This document shows positions 1 through 7,008 of a DNA stretch of 11,751 nucleotides, piece after piece. Both the position numbers and the translations under genes were made by a program. The number at the start of each line of letters is the position of its first letter. Positions within the stretch are counted from its first letter, which is position 1. The stretch covers positions 23,068 through 34,818 of the forward strand of contig DEHV01000020.1 in the NCBI GenBank assembly GCA_002352105.1, given 5' to 3'. Source of the DNA: Chitinophagaceae bacterium UBA2791 (GTDB taxonomy: Bacteria; Bacteroidota; Bacteroidia; Chitinophagales; Chitinophagaceae). The notes under the pieces were generated by a model. It ran no database searches. It was not told the origin of the DNA and saw only the letters and a list, made by a program, of their open reading frames with translations.

Positions 1-585
1 AAATGGAGCATGAATGTAGTGGTAGGAACCGCCGCGCACAGCACGGTCATTTTTACGGGAACCCTGAAATATGTTGTTTTCAGCCCCTATTGGAATGTGC
101 CGCCGGGCATACTCAAAAACGAAGTGTTGCCCGGGATCAAAAAAGATCCCAATTACCTGGCCCGGCACAATATGGAATGGAACGGGGGCGCGGTCCGCCA
201 GAGGCCCGGGCCGCAGAATTCCCTTGGGTTGGTGAAATTCTTATTTCCCAATAACTATAACATATACCTGCACGATACGCCTTCCAAATCCTTGTTCGGC
301 GAAAGCAGCAGGGCATTCAGTCATGGTTGCATACGCCTGGCGGAACCTGCGAAGCTGGCCCGCTTCCTGCTCAGAAACGATCCTGCCTGGGACTCCGTAA
401 AAATCGTGAAAGCCATGCACGCAGGTAAGGAAAGATTTGTTACGCTAAAAGAAGATATCCCTGTTTTCATCGCCTATTTCACCTCCTGGGTAGACAGGGA
501 AGACAAACTTCATTTCAGGAAAGACATCTATAAGCATGATAAAAAGATGGCGGATCATTTATTCATCAATTCGCCAAAGCCATAG
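1..585 (+). CDS. L,D-transpeptidase, YkuD/YcbB-like catalytic domain, 5'-truncated by window edge
   Basis: This is the C-terminal part of a periplasmic L,D-transpeptidase, a family that makes 3-3 cross-links in peptidoglycan or attaches proteins to it using an active-site cysteine. The frame is open from base 1 and the first ATG (base 10) sits inside the domain, so the gene starts outside the window. The YkuD signature is clear: a conserved His in HDTP, then a Ser-His-Gly-Cys-Ile-Arg-Leu motif whose nucleophilic Cys codon is 328-330. The stretch before it (VVFSPYWNVPPGI, then NEVLPGIKKDPNYL) is typical of the large YcbB/LdtD branch, which carries a lid or scaffold segment, so the missing N-terminus probably holds a signal peptide and a peptidoglycan-binding domain. 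The gene ends with TAG 33 bp before the convergent phosphodiesterase gene. It looks like a housekeeping envelope gene unrelated to the sugar locus to its right. Confidence 0.93.
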   Translation, partial: KWSMNVVVGTAAHSTVIFTGTLKYVVFSPYWNVPPGILKNEVLPGIKKDPNYLARHNMEWNGGAVRQRPGPQNSLGLVKFLFPNNYNIYLHDTPSKSLFGESSRAFSHGCIRLAEPAKLARFLLRNDPAWDSVKIVKAMHAGKERFVTLKEDIPVFIAYFTSWVDREDKLHFRKDIYKHDKKMADHLFINSPKP

Positions 586-618
586 CGGCGCTGCGGAACG
601 GGCTCACGAAATGGCGCG

Positions 619-1422
619 TTACCGGCCGGCGGCGATTCGCTGAAACAATAGCTCCGGCTCGTCTGTAGTGATAAAATCAATATTTTTTGCCAACAGGGCA
701 TCCATGATCTCCGGATCGTTGACCGTCCAGCTGCTTATGGCCAATCCTAACCGATGCGCGCCGGCGATCCATTCCTCATACTGCTGGAAAAACCGATACT
801 GATAGTTGGCGCCATAGATGCCGTCGCCTTTTAAACGGACAGCTTCTGCGTCCCCGTTCAGGTACATGGTCAATGCCGTTTTATCCCGCTGAACTATCCT
901 TTTAAGGATATCATAGTCGAAGCTGATATAAACCATCCAGGGTTCCGCGCCGAGCCGGCTTATCGTTTCCATTAATATATCTGCGGCGAGGAGGCCGCGT
1001 TCCTTGCTGACCTTCGATGGTTTCAGCTCGGCAATCAACAGCGTTTTCCGTTGCTTCATGCCCGCGGATATATATTGTTCCAGCGTTGGAATAGGCTCGC
1101 CATTCTTTAGCGGATACTTCAATAAATCGGCATATCTCGTTTTTTCAATGATCATGCCGTTATGATCGGCATCGTGATTGATCACCAATATACTGTCTGC
1201 CGTTAACCAGATATCAAATTCCGATCCCGCAACGCCCAGTTCTATCGCGGCTTTCAAGGAAGCAATGGAGTTTTGCGGCGCGCCCGTGTTTTTCCAGGCC
1301 CCCCGGTGGGCAATGGCCTTATTCTGGTTAAACCCTTCTTTGAATTTTGGCTGCGCCTGTAATTCAGATCCGTGATCCGGCATAAATAAAGAAACAAGGA
1401 TAAGAAACAATAACTTTTTCAT
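619..1422 (-). CDS. Secreted glycerophosphodiester phosphodiesterase
   Basis: A 267-residue GDPD-family TIM-barrel protein. The family hydrolyses glycerophosphodiesters (deacylated phospholipids) to sn-glycerol 3-phosphate and an alcohol with the help of a divalent metal. The first 22-24 residues form a signal peptide (Lys-Lys, hydrophobic core, cleavage near LQAQ), which suggests a periplasmic or exported enzyme. Visible family motifs are HRG with His39 and Arg40, the metal-binding ExD as Glu68 and Asp70, the second catalytic His at His83 (INHD), Glu132 in ELK, and SSWTVN near the C-terminus. The usual PENT motif reads PQNS, a change I associate with Bacteroidota members and not proof of inactivity. 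The length is normal and the gene appears intact. It is transcribed divergently from the DUF1080 gene, 75 bp away from that gene's preferred start. A link to the sugar-degradation genes is possible but not shown. Confidence 0.92.
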   Translation of the reverse strand: MKKLLFLILVSLFMPDHGSELQAQPKFKEGFNQNKAIAHRGAWKNTGAPQNSIASLKAAIELGVAGSEFDIWLTADSILVINHDADHNGMIIEKTRYADLLKYPLKNGEPIPTLEQYISAGMKQRKTLLIAELKPSKVSKERGLLAADILMETISRLGAEPWMVYISFDYDILKRIVQRDKTALTMYLNGDAEAVRLKGDGIYGANYQYRFFQQYEEWIAGAHRLGLAISSWTVNDPEIMDALLAKNIDFITTDEPELLFQRIAAGR

Positions 1423-1497
1423 GACGCCTATAAATATAGAATTTCTTCCGGCAAAAACATGAATAATGAATACATTTACCTATACAAACCCTTCGCT
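1423..1497. promoter_or_regulatory. Divergent promoter region between phosphodiesterase and DUF1080 genes
   Basis: This 75-bp AT-rich gap separates two divergent genes, so it must hold or overlap both promoters unless the start choices are wrong. On the minus strand a TATATTTA box lies just upstream of the phosphodiesterase start and matches the Bacteroidota -7 consensus TAnnTTTG at seven of eight positions. A TTTTTG lies upstream but only 13 nt away, shorter than the usual spacing. On the plus strand TACATTTA (1471-1478) also matches seven of eight, but no convincing -33 TTTG precedes it. The presence of promoters is an inference from layout, and the exact boxes are weak. Confidence 0.4.
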
Positions 1498-2856
1498 ATG
1501 CGCCTGATAAAAAAAGCCATATTCCTGGCGACGATTGCCGCCTGCCTTTTCCCGTACGCCGCAAATGCCCAGCAGAAAAAAAACGGAAAGCCCGGCAAAG
1601 GATTTGTCGCGCTGTTTAATGGCAAGGACCTGAGCGGATGGAAGGGGATCATCGGCAACGGCAATCCCATTCTGCGCGCCCAAATGCATCCCGATACGCT
1701 GGCGGCAAGGCAAAAGATCGCCGATGAAGAAATGAGAAATGGCTGGAAGGTGGTAGAAGGAGGGGAACTGTTGTTTACCGGCCATGGAAAAAACATCGCC
1801 ACCATTAAGCAGTATGGCGATTTCGAATTGCTGGTTGACTGGAAAATATATGACGACGGCCATAAAGATGGCGATGCGGGCATCTACCTGAGGGCAACCC
1901 CGCAGGTGCAGATATGGGACACTTCAAGAATAAAAGATGGCGCCCAGGTAGGATCAGGAGGATTATACAACAATAAAAAACATCCCAGCAAGCCGCTGAA
2001 AGTAGCGGATAAACTGCTGGGGGAATGGAATAATTTCCGCATCATCATGATCGGCGAAAAAGTAACCGTTTACCTGAACGACCAGCTGGTGACCAATAAA
2101 GTAGTGTTGGAAAACTTCTGGGACAGAAGCCTGCCGATCTTTTCGACAGAGCAGATAGAATTGCAGGCGCACGGCTCCAGGATAGGATACCGCAATATCT
2201 ACATCCGCGAGATCCCCCGGTCTACCTCGGAGATATTCAAGCTTAGCTCAAAAGAAAAGCGGCAGGGATTTAAGGCTCTTTTTGATGGAACCAATATGGA
2301 CAGCTGGACCGGCAACACGTCCGACTATACCATCGAAAACGGAACGCTGGCCGTTCATCCTAAAGAAAGATCCGGCGAAAGCGAACGCGGCACAAAAGAC
2401 CTGTATACAAAGGAGGAGTTCGGCGATTTTATTTTCCGCTTTGAGTTCAAGCTTACGCCGGCCGCAAATAACGGGCTGGGCATCCGGATGCCCGCCAACA
2501 GCCATGCTGCCTATGAGGGAATGGAATTGCAGATCCTCGACAACGAGTCAGAGATGTACAAGGATCTTAAACCCTACCAGTTCCACGGTTCCGTGTATGG
2601 GGTGATACCTGCCAAACGCGGTTACCTGAAACCGATAGGCGAATGGAATTACCAGGAGGTGATCGTTAAAGGAACAAAAATAAAGGTCATCCTGAACGGA
2701 ACCGTCATACTGGACGGCGATATCGCTCAGGCCATAGCGCATGGAACCCCGGATGGCAAGGATCATCCCGGGCTGAAACGCACAAAGGGACATATCGGAT
2801 TCCTGGGGCATGGCGATGATTTGTGGTTCCGGAACATAAGGGTGAAAACGCTTTGA
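1498..2856 (+). CDS. Secreted protein with two tandem DUF1080 (3-keto-disaccharide hydrolase) domains
   Basis: A 452-residue exported protein made of two DUF1080 jelly-roll domains. I chose ATG 1498 over the upstream ATG at 1459 because it begins a clean signal peptide (RLIKK, hydrophobic core, cleavage after YAANA). Domain 1 (about residues 35-245) opens with GFVALFNGKDLSGW, continues with GDFELLVDWKI and GIYLRATPQVQIWD, and closes with IELQAHG and a RNIYIREI strand. It carries the 35-residue insertion after the first strand seen in long DUF1080 proteins. Domain 2 (about 257-452) opens with GFKALFDG and has GDFIFRFEFKL, MELQILD, a GEWNYQEVIVKG strand, GHIGFLGHGD and a final RNIRVKTL strand. 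Family knowledge: some DUF1080 members cleave 3-keto-glycosides formed by a partner dehydrogenase. Others may only bind carbohydrate, so either domain could be non-catalytic. A second DUF1080 gene follows 47 bp later and an oxidoreductase after that, which supports an oxidative glycoside-cleavage role. Confidence 0.9.
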   Translation: MRLIKKAIFLATIAACLFPYAANAQQKKNGKPGKGFVALFNGKDLSGWKGIIGNGNPILRAQMHPDTLAARQKIADEEMRNGWKVVEGGELLFTGHGKNIATIKQYGDFELLVDWKIYDDGHKDGDAGIYLRATPQVQIWDTSRIKDGAQVGSGGLYNNKKHPSKPLKVADKLLGEWNNFRIIMIGEKVTVYLNDQLVTNKVVLENFWDRSLPIFSTEQIELQAHGSRIGYRNIYIREIPRSTSEIFKLSSKEKRQGFKALFDGTNMDSWTGNTSDYTIENGTLAVHPKERSGESERGTKDLYTKEEFGDFIFRFEFKLTPAANNGLGIRMPANSHAAYEGMELQILDNESEMYKDLKPYQFHGSVYGVIPAKRGYLKPIGEWNYQEVIVKGTKIKVILNGTVILDGDIAQAIAHGTPDGKDHPGLKRTKGHIGFLGHGDDLWFRNIRVKTL

Positions 2857-2903
2857 GCTATTAAATAGGAAACCATTTTTTACTTATAGATAATGCAGCA
2901 TTT

Positions 2904-3638
2904 ATGAAGCAAACAATTAAACCATTAGGCGCGTTAGCGCTTGCCCTGGGCCTGGTATATTGTAATGATCCGGCTGAAAAAGCAATTGAGCAGGATGTAA
3001 GCGTCGAAACCGTAACGACCGTATCGCCCATCAGCCTGTTCGACGGCAAAACCCTTAGCGGCTGGCATGGCTTCAACAAAACCGGCGCAATAACCAACTG
3101 GATCGTTGAAGACGGCGCGCTTGTATGCCTGGGCGCTGCGGAGGGAGACACCGGCGGAGACATCGTAACCGACCAGGAATTTGGCAATTTCGAGCTGTCA
3201 TGGGAGTGGAAGGTCGACAAGGGAAGCAATAGCGGCGTGATGTATCATGTGATCGAAGATCCCAAATACAAAGCCCCCTACGAGACAGGCCCGGAATACC
3301 AGATCATTGACGATATTGGTTTCCCGGGCAAACTGGAAGAATGGCAGAAAGCCGGCGCCGACTATGCCATGAACCTCCCCAATGAGAAAAAGCAACTTAA
3401 ACCCGTGGGCGAATGGAACACCAGCAAGATCATCTTCAATAACGGTCATGTTGAGCATTGGCTGAACGGCGAAAAGATTGTTGAGTTTGAAAAGGGATCC
3501 GACGCCTGGAATAAGGAAAAAGCAGAAGGAAAATGGAAGGATTTCCCCGATTATAGCATCGCTAACAAAGGCCGCATCGCCCTGCAGGACCACGGCAATA
3601 AAGCCTATTTCAAAAACATCACGATCGTTCCGTTATAG
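2904..3638 (+). CDS. DUF1080 (3-keto-disaccharide hydrolase) protein, probable lipoprotein
   Basis: A 244-residue single-domain DUF1080 protein. The N-terminus is a hydrophobic signal ending in GLVYC at Cys20, followed by Asn-Asp. This looks like a lipoprotein signal, although Tyr at the position before the Cys is not the usual Gly/Ala/Ser, so lipidation is likely but not certain. The DUF1080 domain spans about residues 43-243: PISLFDGKTLSGW, FGNFELSWEWKV, a SNSGVMYH turn, GPEYQIIDD, KPVGEWN before a strand, HWLNGEKIVEF, then GRIALQDHG and a final KNITIVPL strand. It belongs to the compact type often paired with Gfo/Idh/MocA oxidoreductases, whereas the upstream neighbour carries the long type. 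The expected activity, by family, is hydrolysis or beta-elimination of 3-keto-glycosides in the periplasm or at a membrane surface. It lies 47 bp after the first DUF1080 gene and 46 bp before the oxidoreductase, consistent with one transcript. No Shine-Dalgarno is evident. Confidence 0.9.
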   Translation: MKQTIKPLGALALALGLVYCNDPAEKAIEQDVSVETVTTVSPISLFDGKTLSGWHGFNKTGAITNWIVEDGALVCLGAAEGDTGGDIVTDQEFGNFELSWEWKVDKGSNSGVMYHVIEDPKYKAPYETGPEYQIIDDIGFPGKLEEWQKAGADYAMNLPNEKKQLKPVGEWNTSKIIFNNGHVEHWLNGEKIVEFEKGSDAWNKEKAEGKWKDFPDYSIANKGRIALQDHGNKAYFKNITIVPL

Positions 3639-3643
3639 TTCAA

Positions 3644-3657
3644 GGCGTTTAAACGCC
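3644..3657. repeat. 14-bp perfect palindrome between DUF1080 and oxidoreductase genes
   Basis: GGCGTTTAAACGCC reads the same on both strands. It sits 5 bp after the DUF1080 stop and 27 bp before the oxidoreductase ATG. As RNA it could form only a 5-bp stem with a 4-nt loop, and no U-run follows on either strand, so it is a poor terminator. A dyad operator, an mRNA-processing hairpin or chance are all possible. Confidence 0.4.
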
Positions 3658-3684
3658 AATAAATGGTATCATAAACTGATTTCC

Positions 3685-4974
3685 ATGCAACGCAGGCAAT
3701 TTCTGAAAACATCGGGGAAGGCCGGATTAGCTTATTCCGCGCTATCCATATGGCCGGGGCTTCAACGAACCGCAGCCTACCGCTTGGCGCTGATCGGGTC
3801 CGGGTGGTGGGGCATGAATATCCTGCGGTGCGCGCTCCAACACGGGGGCGTCCGACTGACGGCCATCTGCGATGTGGATACCCGTCAAATAAATGCGGCG
3901 ATGAGCGAGATCGGCAAGCTGAGCGCCGGCAAACCAAAAACATATAAGGATTACCGTGAGTTACTGCAAAAAGAGCGGCCGGAAATCGTTATCGTCGCCA
4001 CTCCCGACCACTGGCATCCGCTTATCGCGATCGCCGCGATGCAGCAGGGCGCGCATGTCTATGTGGAAAAGCCCATCGGACATACCATTAACGAAGGCAA
4101 GGCCATGGTAAAAGCAGCCAGGCAGTTCGACAGGGTAGCGCAGGTAGGCACCCACCGGCGGGTATCCCCGCATAATATATCGGGAATGCAGTTCCTTAAA
4201 TCGGGAAAAGCGGGAAAGATCGGCATGGTCAGGGCATTTGTGCATTATCCCGGCGGTCCGGGTAAAAAAACGCCCGACTCGGAGGTTCCGGAAGGGCTGG
4301 ATTGGGATATGTGGTGCGGACCGGCGCCGCTACGCCCGTTCAATACTGTTATCCACCCCAAAGGTTTTCGCGGCTTTCTCGATTATGCCAACGGAACGCT
4401 GGGCGACTGGGGCATCCACTGGATGGACCAGATCCTGTGGTGGACAGAAGAAAAATACCCGCGCAGGATATTTTCCTCCGCGGCCCGTCACATCAGGGAA
4501 GACAGTACTGATGCGCCGGATACGCAAAATGTGATCTACGAATTTGAAAGCTTCACCGCAACCTGGGAACACCGCCAATATGCCGGCAATGAAGCGGAGA
4601 AAACAAATCTCGGCTGCTATTTTTATGGCACGGAAGGCTGTTTTCACATGGGCTGGCTCGATGGATGGACCTTCTACCCCTCCGATAAAAACAAACCCGT
4701 CATTCACGAAAAGCCCCAATTGCACAAGCCCGATGAACAGAATATCCCGGAGCTCTGGGCCGACTTCATGCTGAGCATAAAAGAACAACGCAAACCGGTC
4801 TGCGATATCGAGATCGGTCACCGCTCCACCAATATGAGCCTGCTCGGCATGCTTTCCTATAAGCTGGGCCGAAGCATTGACTGGGATGGCGAAAAGCAAA
4901 CGATCAGGAACGACCCGGAGGGCAATGCATTATTGCAGCGCGCCTACAGGGGCGATTGGGAATATCCTGTTTAA
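3685..4974 (+). CDS. Tat-exported Gfo/Idh/MocA family NAD(P)-dependent oxidoreductase
   Basis: A 429-residue sugar oxidoreductase. I chose the ATG at 3685 because it begins a Tat signal, MQRRQFLKTSGKAG, with the twin arginines at residues 3-4. In-frame codons upstream of it only overlap the previous gene. The Rossmann domain starts at about residue 32 with GSGWWG (residues 38-43) and ICDVD after the second strand. It continues through VIVATPDHWH to the family EKP motif with Lys129 at the active site. The C-terminal substrate domain carries GDWGIHWMD (Asp241, His245), matching the family's catalytic Asp/His region. Tat export fits known periplasmic relatives that fold with tightly bound cofactor in the cytoplasm and then use one substrate to recycle it. 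With two DUF1080 proteins directly upstream, the likely role is oxidation of a glycoside at C3 (inference). Its TAA overlaps the stop of the convergent DUF4091 gene by 4 bp. Confidence 0.92.
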   Translation: MQRRQFLKTSGKAGLAYSALSIWPGLQRTAAYRLALIGSGWWGMNILRCALQHGGVRLTAICDVDTRQINAAMSEIGKLSAGKPKTYKDYRELLQKERPEIVIVATPDHWHPLIAIAAMQQGAHVYVEKPIGHTINEGKAMVKAARQFDRVAQVGTHRRVSPHNISGMQFLKSGKAGKIGMVRAFVHYPGGPGKKTPDSEVPEGLDWDMWCGPAPLRPFNTVIHPKGFRGFLDYANGTLGDWGIHWMDQILWWTEEKYPRRIFSSAARHIREDSTDAPDTQNVIYEFESFTATWEHRQYAGNEAEKTNLGCYFYGTEGCFHMGWLDGWTFYPSDKNKPVIHEKPQLHKPDEQNIPELWADFMLSIKEQRKPVCDIEIGHRSTNMSLLGMLSYKLGRSIDWDGEKQTIRNDPEGNALLQRAYRGDWEYPV

Positions 4975-6908
4975 TTCGCCCCAACCTTATCGATCATTTC
5001 GCCCAACCTGATGCGGGCCTGGTCCCACTGCTCCGCGTCATAGGTCCACACGTCAAAATTTCCGATCGACTTATTCCCGAAAGGTTCTTTGATAATGCTG
5101 TTCACCACTTCATTGACGCGGGTCTTGCTATTGTCCAGCTCAGACAGCAACCTCATATATTCGTACTCCTGTACGCCGTCGCGCATGGCCTTTAAACGGA
5201 TAGAGGGGCAGTAGTCCTTTACATTGGGAACAATGCCCGGAGCATATACCATCTGCGCGCTGCCGTTTATCTTTTTGAACGTAAACTCCGGCTCTTCGAA
5301 ACCCGGACCGGCTTTAGCGGCAGACTTCCATGTTTCGGGATCATACCATGCGCCTTTCTCTCCCACGCCTATGCCCCAGCTGATCCATGAATAGGTATTG
5401 TATTTCCATACGCCCCAGCTGATGGCGCGATCACAGAGCAGGGGAAGATCTGTGAACGTTGAGCTGCCCACCCAGCTATTCACCTTGCTTTCATAGAGCA
5501 TGGGCCCGTACAACCAATCCTTAATACCCATTTCCTGGTATCTTTTCACCCGCTCAATATCGTAGTTGATCGTGTGAGAGGCCCAGGCGGTAATAGATTT
5601 ATGAATGAACTGCATGGCGGTATCATCATATCCTCCATCCACCCGGAAATCCACTTCGGGATAGTATTCCTTGAACATATCTCCATAATAGACCATCCGT
5701 TCCAGGGCAGATTGGAAATAAGATTCGTCAAGGCCATTCAGGTAGACCGTTAACTCCGTTTTTTTAGGATTGGCCATGGGCTGAAGATGGTTGCGGACCT
5801 GTTTTATCGCATCGACATATATATCCCGGTTAGCGGAGTTCCGTTCCACATCAGGCGTTCCGATATCAGGCCAGCCGGGAGTATGGTGTTTGCCATAAAC
5901 ATCAAAGGGCAATATAAATGTCTCTATCGGCTCTCCATAACTGGGGCCGTTTTCATAGCCATAAGCGGCGGTAAACGCCTCCCCGGTAAAATATTTTTTC
6001 ATTCGCTGATCAAAATCACTCCAGTCTACTCTTAGTTTCTCTCCCTGTTTGGAAAGCAGTTTGGGAGCATAGGTAGGATCCATTAAACTGATACGGTTTC
6101 TTTTCATCAGATGATACATCTCAAGCTCCTCCTTTTCAGTTTTAGAGCTGAGATATCCTTCTTGTTGTAGACTCGCTTTCAGTTTGTTTTCATTGGGAAT
6201 AGCAAAATTCCAGACATTCAATTCAACCGGGATCCGCTGCGTTTTACCTTTTACGGTTATCGCCACTTCGGTAGTATATAAACCCGGTTTTGCGTGTTCA
6301 GGATCAAATGGAATAAACTGATCCACCCAAACGATCAGCGATCGCTGACCCTCGATACGGTTATTAAAGTCCGGCAACCATAACGGGTAGGTCCACCTGC
6401 GATTTACCAGGGAAGAATCCATTTGAATATCCTTCATAGGGATCAGCGCATCGGGATACCAACCCTTGCCCAGGGAAGCTTTAGGATACCCTGTGCTTTC
6501 AGTAAGCACATTTACCGACCATTCGAGGAAAAGCTCGGGTTTAACATTCAACGTTGCATCGCCATTTTTAAAAGGCTGCATTTCAATGACGATATCCCGC
6601 AGCAAGGAATTGGCATGATTGGTCAATGCCAGCTGAAAAGATATGTATTCGCCTCTCGCGCCATATAAGGAAGCCTTGGTCCCATCAAATATCCAGTTCT
6701 TTTCCAGTATGTTCTCATTCTCCGGGCGCGCCTGCTTTACGCCCTTGAACCGGTTATCGATCACCTTGTTGGTAGTAGGGTCCAGCCTTACGGATGCGGG
6801 GAAGATAGCCGCGCTCCATTGGTTGCCGGCGCTCTTGTTTTCTGTTCCGGGCGCATTGCAACCCAAAAAGATCATGCAGGAAGATACGATTACAAAGAAA
6901 TGTTTCAT
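4971..6908 (-). CDS. DUF4091 / GH123-like glycoside hydrolase, lipoprotein
   Basis: A 645-residue probable outer-membrane or periplasmic lipoprotein. I placed the start at 6908, not at the earlier in-frame ATG 6989, because it begins a lipoprotein signal ending in IFLGC at Cys17. The N-terminal half (about 75-235) looks like the beta-sandwich found before the catalytic domain: GEYISFQLALTN, then paired strands ending in VELNVWNFAIP. The TIM-barrel half follows, with an Asp394-Glu395 pair in LNGLDESYF that matches the adjacent Asp-Glu pair of GH123 beta-N-acetylgalactosaminidases using substrate-assisted catalysis. The C-terminal DUF4091 signature is strong: AISWGVWKYNTYSWISWG, then MVYAPG and PSIRLKAMRDGVQEYEYMRLL. 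The sugar cleaved is unknown, since many DUF4091 proteins are uncharacterised and GalNAc specificity should not be assumed. It lies 100 bp downstream of the propeller pair and may share their transcript or have its own weak promoter. Confidence 0.88.
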   Translation of the reverse strand: MKHFFVIVSSCMIFLGCNAPGTENKSAGNQWSAAIFPASVRLDPTTNKVIDNRFKGVKQARPENENILEKNWIFDGTKASLYGARGEYISFQLALTNHANSLLRDIVIEMQPFKNGDATLNVKPELFLEWSVNVLTESTGYPKASLGKGWYPDALIPMKDIQMDSSLVNRRWTYPLWLPDFNNRIEGQRSLIVWVDQFIPFDPEHAKPGLYTTEVAITVKGKTQRIPVELNVWNFAIPNENKLKASLQQEGYLSSKTEKEELEMYHLMKRNRISLMDPTYAPKLLSKQGEKLRVDWSDFDQRMKKYFTGEAFTAAYGYENGPSYGEPIETFILPFDVYGKHHTPGWPDIGTPDVERNSANRDIYVDAIKQVRNHLQPMANPKKTELTVYLNGLDESYFQSALERMVYYGDMFKEYYPEVDFRVDGGYDDTAMQFIHKSITAWASHTINYDIERVKRYQEMGIKDWLYGPMLYESKVNSWVGSSTFTDLPLLCDRAISWGVWKYNTYSWISWGIGVGEKGAWYDPETWKSAAKAGPGFEEPEFTFKKINGSAQMVYAPGIVPNVKDYCPSIRLKAMRDGVQEYEYMRLLSELDNSKTRVNEVVNSIIKEPFGNKSIGNFDVWTYDAEQWDQARIRLGEMIDKVGAN

Positions 6909-6915
6909 GCGCGTT

Positions 6916-6945
6916 AAAATATACGATGATAAAATTTTACAAAAA
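6916..6945 (-). promoter_or_regulatory. Possible Bacteroidota-type promoter upstream of the DUF4091 gene
   Basis: Read on the minus strand, TTTTTG (6945-6940) is followed after 16 nt by TATATTTT (6923-6916), seven of eight matches to the -7 consensus TAnnTTTG. The spacing is at or just below the usual range. The -7 box ends only 7 bp before the ATG, which would give a nearly leaderless mRNA and counts against it. The 100-bp gap could equally be transcribed through from the propeller genes. Confidence 0.2.
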
Positions 6946-7008
6946 CCTGCTGAAACCCGATGTTTAACAGCCAATCCCAGGAACGGCAATTTAAGACAAC
7001 TAAAGGTA

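Noticed and set aside
586..618. Possible bidirectional terminator between the L,D-transpeptidase and phosphodiesterase genes
   Set aside because: The 33-bp gap is GC-rich but holds no convincing inverted repeat followed by T residues.
1459..1497. Upstream in-frame ATG extending the double DUF1080 protein by 13 residues
   Set aside because: The extension would put polar and aromatic residues ahead of a standard signal peptide that starts at the 1498 ATG.
3644..3657. Palindrome read as a transcription terminator after the DUF1080 gene
   Set aside because: The stem is only 5 bp with a 4-nt loop and no U-tract follows on either strand.
3478..3684. N-terminal extension of the oxidoreductase over the end of the DUF1080 gene
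   Set aside because: The extra residues are the DUF1080 coding sequence read out of frame, and the Tat signal begins exactly at the 3685 ATG.
4330..4899. 189-codon open frame on the minus strand inside the oxidoreductase gene
   Set aside because: It is wholly antisense to a gene with clear family motifs and has no recognisable domain or signal of its own.
6909..6989. 27-residue N-terminal extension of the DUF4091 protein from ATG 6989
   Set aside because: It would place the lipoprotein signal internally. The start at 6908 gives a normal signal with Cys17.
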